Source: Ruegeria haliotis
Lineage (GTDB): Bacteria > Pseudomonadota > Alphaproteobacteria > Rhodobacterales > Rhodobacteraceae
Direction of reading: 5' to 3'
NCBI RefSeq assembly: GCF_013377785.1
Contig: NZ_JABXWT010000005.1
Span: 62,001 to 126,000, forward strand
Length of the DNA stretch: 64,000 nt
Shown here: positions 60,873 to 64,000 of the stretch, one piece after another
Layout of the letters: each line of letters starts with the position of its first letter
How positions within the stretch are numbered: position 1 is the stretch's first letter
Program-made: the position numbers and the translations under genes
The notes under the pieces: model-generated
The model's database searches: none
What the model was told of the DNA's origin: nothing
What the model saw: the letters and a program-made list of their open reading frames with translations, nothing else

Positions 60873-62159
60873 TTAATCGCGTGCGTCCAGAACCTCTTCC
60901 AGCGTCCGCAGGCCAGTGCGAGGGGCCTGAACCAGAACGGACATGTTACCCGGCTTATGCTCATTCCGCAGCATCTTCATATGCGCCTCGGGCAGATCGT
61001 TCCAAGTAAAGACCTCGGACATGCAGGGATCAAGGCGGCGCTCGACCATCAGCTGGTTTGCGGCGGCCGCCTGCTTGAGATGCGCAAAGTGCGACCCCTG
61101 CAAGCGCTTCTGGTGCATCCACATATAGCGAACATCAAAGGTCAGATTGTAGCCGGTGGTGCCGGCACAAATCACGACCATACCGCCCTTTTTGACCACA
61201 AAGGTCGAAACCGGGAAGGTGCTTTCGCCAGGATGCTCGAACACCATGTCGACATTCACACCCTTGCCGGTGATGTCCCAGATCGCTTTACCGAATTTAC
61301 GCGCTTCTTTGAACCAGTCAGCGTATTCCGGCGTGTTGACTGTGGGCAGCTGCCCCCAGCAATTGAAATCCTTACGGTTCAGAACACCTTTTGCGCCCAG
61401 CCCCATAACAAAGTCACGTTTGCTTTCGTCCGAGATCACACCGATCGCGTTGGCGCCAGCCGTATTGATCAGCTGGATCGCATAAGACCCCAGCCCCCCT
61501 GATGCGCCCCAGACCAGAACGTTCTGACCCGGCTTCAAGTCATGCGGCTCATGACCGAACAGCATCCGGTACGCGGTTGCCAGCGTCAGCGTGTAGCAAG
61601 CGCTTTCTTCCCAGGTCAGGTGCTTGGGACGCGGCATCAGCTGTTGTGACTGAACGTTGGTAAACTGCGCGAATGATCCATCGGGGGTCTCATAGCCCCA
61701 GATACGCTGCGAGTCCGAAAACATCGGGTCGCCGCCGTTACATGCCTCGTCGTCACCGTCATCCTGGTTGCAGTGGATCACAACCTCGTCGCCCACTTTC
61801 CAGCGCTTGACCTTATCGCCGACAGCCCAGACGATACCCGACGCATCCGAACCGGCAATGTGGAACGGCTGCCCATGACCATCAAACGGGCTGATCGGCT
61901 TTCCCAGCGACGCCCAGACACCATTGTAGTTCACACCAGCGGCCATAACGAGAACCAGCACTTCGTGACTGTCCAGCTGCGGGACATCGACGACTTCCAA
62001 CTGCATGGCCGTATTCGGCTCGCCGTGACGCTCTTTGCGGATTGCCCAAGCGTACATTTGTTTGGGGACATATCCCATCGGAGGGATCTCACCCATTTCA
62101 TAGAGGTCTTTTTCGGGTGCCTCGTACGACGTGATACCGTTTTCGGTGTCCAGAGCCAT
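60873..62159 (-). CDS. ccr: Crotonyl-CoA carboxylase/reductase
   Basis: A 428-residue medium-chain dehydrogenase of the enoyl-thioester-reductase branch. The opening YEMGEIPPMGYVPKQMYAWAIR and GSDASGIVWAVGDKVKRWKVGDEVVIHCN, then VWGASGGLGSYAIQLINTAGANAIGV (NADPH loop), are typical of Ccr. It converts crotonyl-CoA plus CO2 and NADPH to ethylmalonyl-CoA, the key step of the ethylmalonyl-CoA pathway for acetate assimilation. The 110-base upstream region has a small CGCGAT/ATCGCG hairpin (62187-62203). The partner mutase ecm starts 1.6 kb away. Confidence 0.96.
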   Translation of the reverse strand: MALDTENGITSYEAPEKDLYEMGEIPPMGYVPKQMYAWAIRKERHGEPNTAMQLEVVDVPQLDSHEVLVLVMAAGVNYNGVWASLGKPISPFDGHGQPFHIAGSDASGIVWAVGDKVKRWKVGDEVVIHCNQDDGDDEACNGGDPMFSDSQRIWGYETPDGSFAQFTNVQSQQLMPRPKHLTWEESACYTLTLATAYRMLFGHEPHDLKPGQNVLVWGASGGLGSYAIQLINTAGANAIGVISDESKRDFVMGLGAKGVLNRKDFNCWGQLPTVNTPEYADWFKEARKFGKAIWDITGKGVNVDMVFEHPGESTFPVSTFVVKKGGMVVICAGTTGYNLTFDVRYMWMHQKRLQGSHFAHLKQAAAANQLMVERRLDPCMSEVFTWNDLPEAHMKMLRNEHKPGNMSVLVQAPRTGLRTLEEVLDARD

Positions 62160-62269
62160 GCTGGCCTCCTTTTTTTATGCCTTTGCCGCGATGCAGAATC
62201 GCGTGCTCCCAAGATCAGATATTAACCGTTAAGAAATAATGCAACCTTTTTTGACGCTAGTTTGTAATT

Positions 62270-63646
62270 TTATGACCCAGCAGGTGCAGAAATTCCCTTT
62301 GCAGGTGCAGTATCATCAGGTTGCATGATGAGTGGTACAGATGCGGCATAATAATTCAGCAGATCGACGCGCTGCCCAGAAAGGGAAAGTGTGTTCCCTT
62401 GCCTGCTCAGGATTCGACGCTCGACCAATTGGTCAATCGCGCTTGATATGGCCTCTGCATTTGCATCATCCTGCCCCATCATAGCTTCGATCCGCGCTCG
62501 AACCTCATCCTCTGGCATGGAGACATTTTCCCGCAACAGCCAACACGCCGCCGGAGCGGGCACCAAGGGAACTGACCGACCTATTCGCTGTATCAACTCT
62601 CGCGCCAGATCCGTTATGTCATCATTCTCGCGGCGACTGCGGAAATCCTGCAGCGAAATCGGCTTGCCATATCGCACCGAGGCCAGTCCGAACCGCTTGT
62701 ATCGGCCGATCAGACGTCGCCAGATCTGTTTCAACACCCATCGCGTGATGACCCCGATTCTAGCTCGGAACCGCCGTTCCGTGCCCAGCGCGGCCCGGGT
62801 CAGGATCGTATCCTCAAGCACCCGATCATAGTTCAGCGCTACCGGCACAAAGACCACATCCCGTCCATCCGGCGAGGTTCCGTCCATGATGTATTTGAGC
62901 AGCCCCAGTTTTGGACGACCCAAAGCGCCGGTCAGACTCAAACCGCCCTCGGGGAACATTGCCTGCGTCACACCCGCCTCTGTCGCGTGACGCACGTAGC
63001 TGGACAGGACCTGACGATATAATTCGCTGCCTGACTTTCGCCGGATGAAATAGGCTCCCATCGCTCGGATCAGGCGGCTGAGCGGCCAGACCCGCGCCCA
63101 TTCCCCCACGGCGTAGGACAGCGCAGACTGTCGCGCCGCAAGGTAGGTGACGAGCACGTAGTCCATATTGCTGCGGTGGTTCATGACAAAGACAACAGTA
63201 GCCTCTGGGTCGATACCTTTGACGGCCTCTTCATCTTCATAGCTCAGGCGCACATCGTAGAATGTGTTGCTCAGCAGCCGCGCCAGGCGGATCGCGAAGC
63301 TGAAATAGGCTACAGCAGAGAATGACGGGACAATCTCGCGCGCATAGCGGCGCGCCTGTTCAAAGGCGACAGCCTCGGGCATCCCCGACTCACGCGCGTG
63401 TTGCTGCACTGCATGCCCAACCTGTGGATCATAGATCAGACGCTGGATCATGTCGTGCCGACGCGCCAGCTTGAAGGGCTGGATAGGCCGTTGCAGGCGC
63501 TTGTTCAGGCGGGCGACGGCCCGTTCCAAACGACGGCGAAAGAACCAGCGGACGGACGGGAACAAAAAATGCGATGCCAGAGTGACCATGGCAAAGACCA
63601 CGATCAGCACAAATAGCCAAATCGGAAGTTCCACGGTTTGCGTCAT
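62270..63646 (-). CDS. PlsB-like glycerol-3-phosphate acyltransferase
   Basis: A 458-residue protein with an N-terminal transmembrane helix (residues about 7-25) and an acyltransferase core: [20 protein letters not shown] (the HxxxxD motif as His-Arg-Ser-Asn-Met-Asp), [25 protein letters not shown] and [14 protein letters not shown]. The layout is a shortened PlsB, lacking its long N-terminal part. It should acylate glycerol-3-phosphate or lysophosphatidate for membrane lipid synthesis. It lies between ccr (same strand) and ecm (divergent). Confidence 0.85.
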   Translation of the reverse strand: MTQTVELPIWLFVLIVVFAMVTLASHFLFPSVRWFFRRRLERAVARLNKRLQRPIQPFKLARRHDMIQRLIYDPQVGHAVQQHARESGMPEAVAFEQARRYAREIVPSFSAVAYFSFAIRLARLLSNTFYDVRLSYEDEEAVKGIDPEATVVFVMNHRSNMDYVLVTYLAARQSALSYAVGEWARVWPLSRLIRAMGAYFIRRKSGSELYRQVLSSYVRHATEAGVTQAMFPEGGLSLTGALGRPKLGLLKYIMDGTSPDGRDVVFVPVALNYDRVLEDTILTRAALGTERRFRARIGVITRWVLKQIWRRLIGRYKRFGLASVRYGKPISLQDFRSRRENDDITDLARELIQRIGRSVPLVPAPAACWLLRENVSMPEDEVRARIEAMMGQDDANAEAISSAIDQLVERRILSRQGNTLSLSGQRVDLLNYYAASVPLIMQPDDTAPAKGISAPAGS

Positions 63647-63790
63647 GCGCGTACAGTGCCATCATTCGCATCGGCCCACAATCTGAACAATCACGGGATG
63701 CCGCAACGCAGCGAATTGACTTATCCCGAAAATTGCGCTTTAGAACCCAAAGACGAAACTTTGTTACCCGCAGATACACGAGGCTACCTC

Positions 63791-64000
63791 ATGACGCAGA
63801 CGCAGAAAGATCGCCCTTGGCTCATCCGGACTTATGCCGGTCACTCAACCGCCAAAGCCTCGAACGCGCTGTACCGGGGCAATCTGGCCAAAGGTCAAAC
63901 CGGGCTATCTGTGGCTTTCGATTTGCCGACACAAACTGGGTATGACAGCGATCATACGTTGGCGCGTGGCGAAGTGGGCAAAGTCGGGGTACCCGTCGGA
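63791..64000 (+). CDS. ecm: Ethylmalonyl-CoA mutase, N-terminal part (cut by window end)
   Basis: The first 70 codons. The peptide ([22 protein letters not shown], then [25 protein letters not shown] and [13 protein letters not shown]) matches the start of B12-dependent acyl-CoA mutases of the MeaA/Ecm clade rather than MutA/MutB. The enzyme turns ethylmalonyl-CoA into methylsuccinyl-CoA, the step after Ccr and its epimerase. In Rhodobacter sphaeroides ccr and ecm are neighbours, which supports the call. The B12-binding C-terminus is outside the window. Confidence 0.9.
   Translation, partial: MTQTQKDRPWLIRTYAGHSTAKASNALYRGNLAKGQTGLSVAFDLPTQTGYDSDHTLARGEVGKVGVPVG

Overview
This is a dense stretch of chromosome from an alphaproteobacterium of the order Rhodobacterales, most likely the Roseobacter group (Ruegeria/Phaeobacter-like). 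The sequence evidence is the gene set and its order: crotonyl-CoA carboxylase/reductase close to the start of ethylmalonyl-CoA mutase, an RpoH-II-type sigma factor with an ECF RpoE-like promoter, a luxR/luxI pair, the TauE-TIGR02186 pair, and ordinary alphaproteobacterial versions of housekeeping genes. There is no tRNA, rRNA, CRISPR array, insertion sequence, integrase or phage gene, and no gap longer than 300 bases. It reads as core genome with a few accessory genes.

Layout. 1-8.4 kb: end of a cold-shock gene, an L,D-transpeptidase, a SRAP-family protein, a TesA-like esterase divergent from a YbbA/YbbP-type ABC exporter, an NsrR-like Rrf2 regulator divergent from a gamma-glutamylcyclotransferase-like gene, gltX and a DUF1801 gene. 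8.4-15.5 kb: an exported metallo-beta-lactamase-fold protein, a FAD oxidoreductase, nadE, an exported MORN-repeat protein and an SDR. 15.5-17.3 kb: leuA behind a leucine-rich leader peptide with two competing hairpins. 17.4-24.1 kb: rlmJ, then the cell-elongation operon mreB-mreC-mreD-mrdA-rodA. 24-33 kb: a hydroxyacid dehydrogenase, an M3 peptidase, a PLP-dependent sulfur-amino-acid lyase, the coaBC / dut / membrane-anchored moeB run, and rpoH-II coupled to a ChaN-like gene.

33-44.5 kb: cobU with a phosphatase gene, a two-part GST, comM, the gshB-yraN-rsmI / lpoA neighbourhood, glnD and murJ. 44.5-50 kb: a rhomboid-like protein lacking catalytic residues, trpS, ilvE, a universal stress protein, a DsbA-family isomerase, nfuA, tsaB and rimI. 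50-57 kb: a BMP-type nucleoside ABC transporter operon with a RutR-like palindrome upstream, a TauE-family permease with its TIGR02186 partner, and an SDR. 57-61 kb: a quorum-sensing locus (small gene, luxR, luxI) followed by a RecD-like helicase, with a consensus CtrA box upstream of the luxR unit. 61-64 kb: ccr, a PlsB-like acyltransferase and the first 70 codons of ecm (ethylmalonyl-CoA pathway), cut off by the window end.

I see no multi-gene system that is clearly undescribed. The best leads are regulatory: a long stem-loop enclosing the comM ribosome site and start codon, a hairpin directly abutting the helicase start codon, the CtrA box at luxR, the leuA attenuator and a paired palindromic intergenic repeat. 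Protein leads are families missing catalytic residues (a SRAP protein with Cys2 replaced by Pro; a rhomboid without its His).
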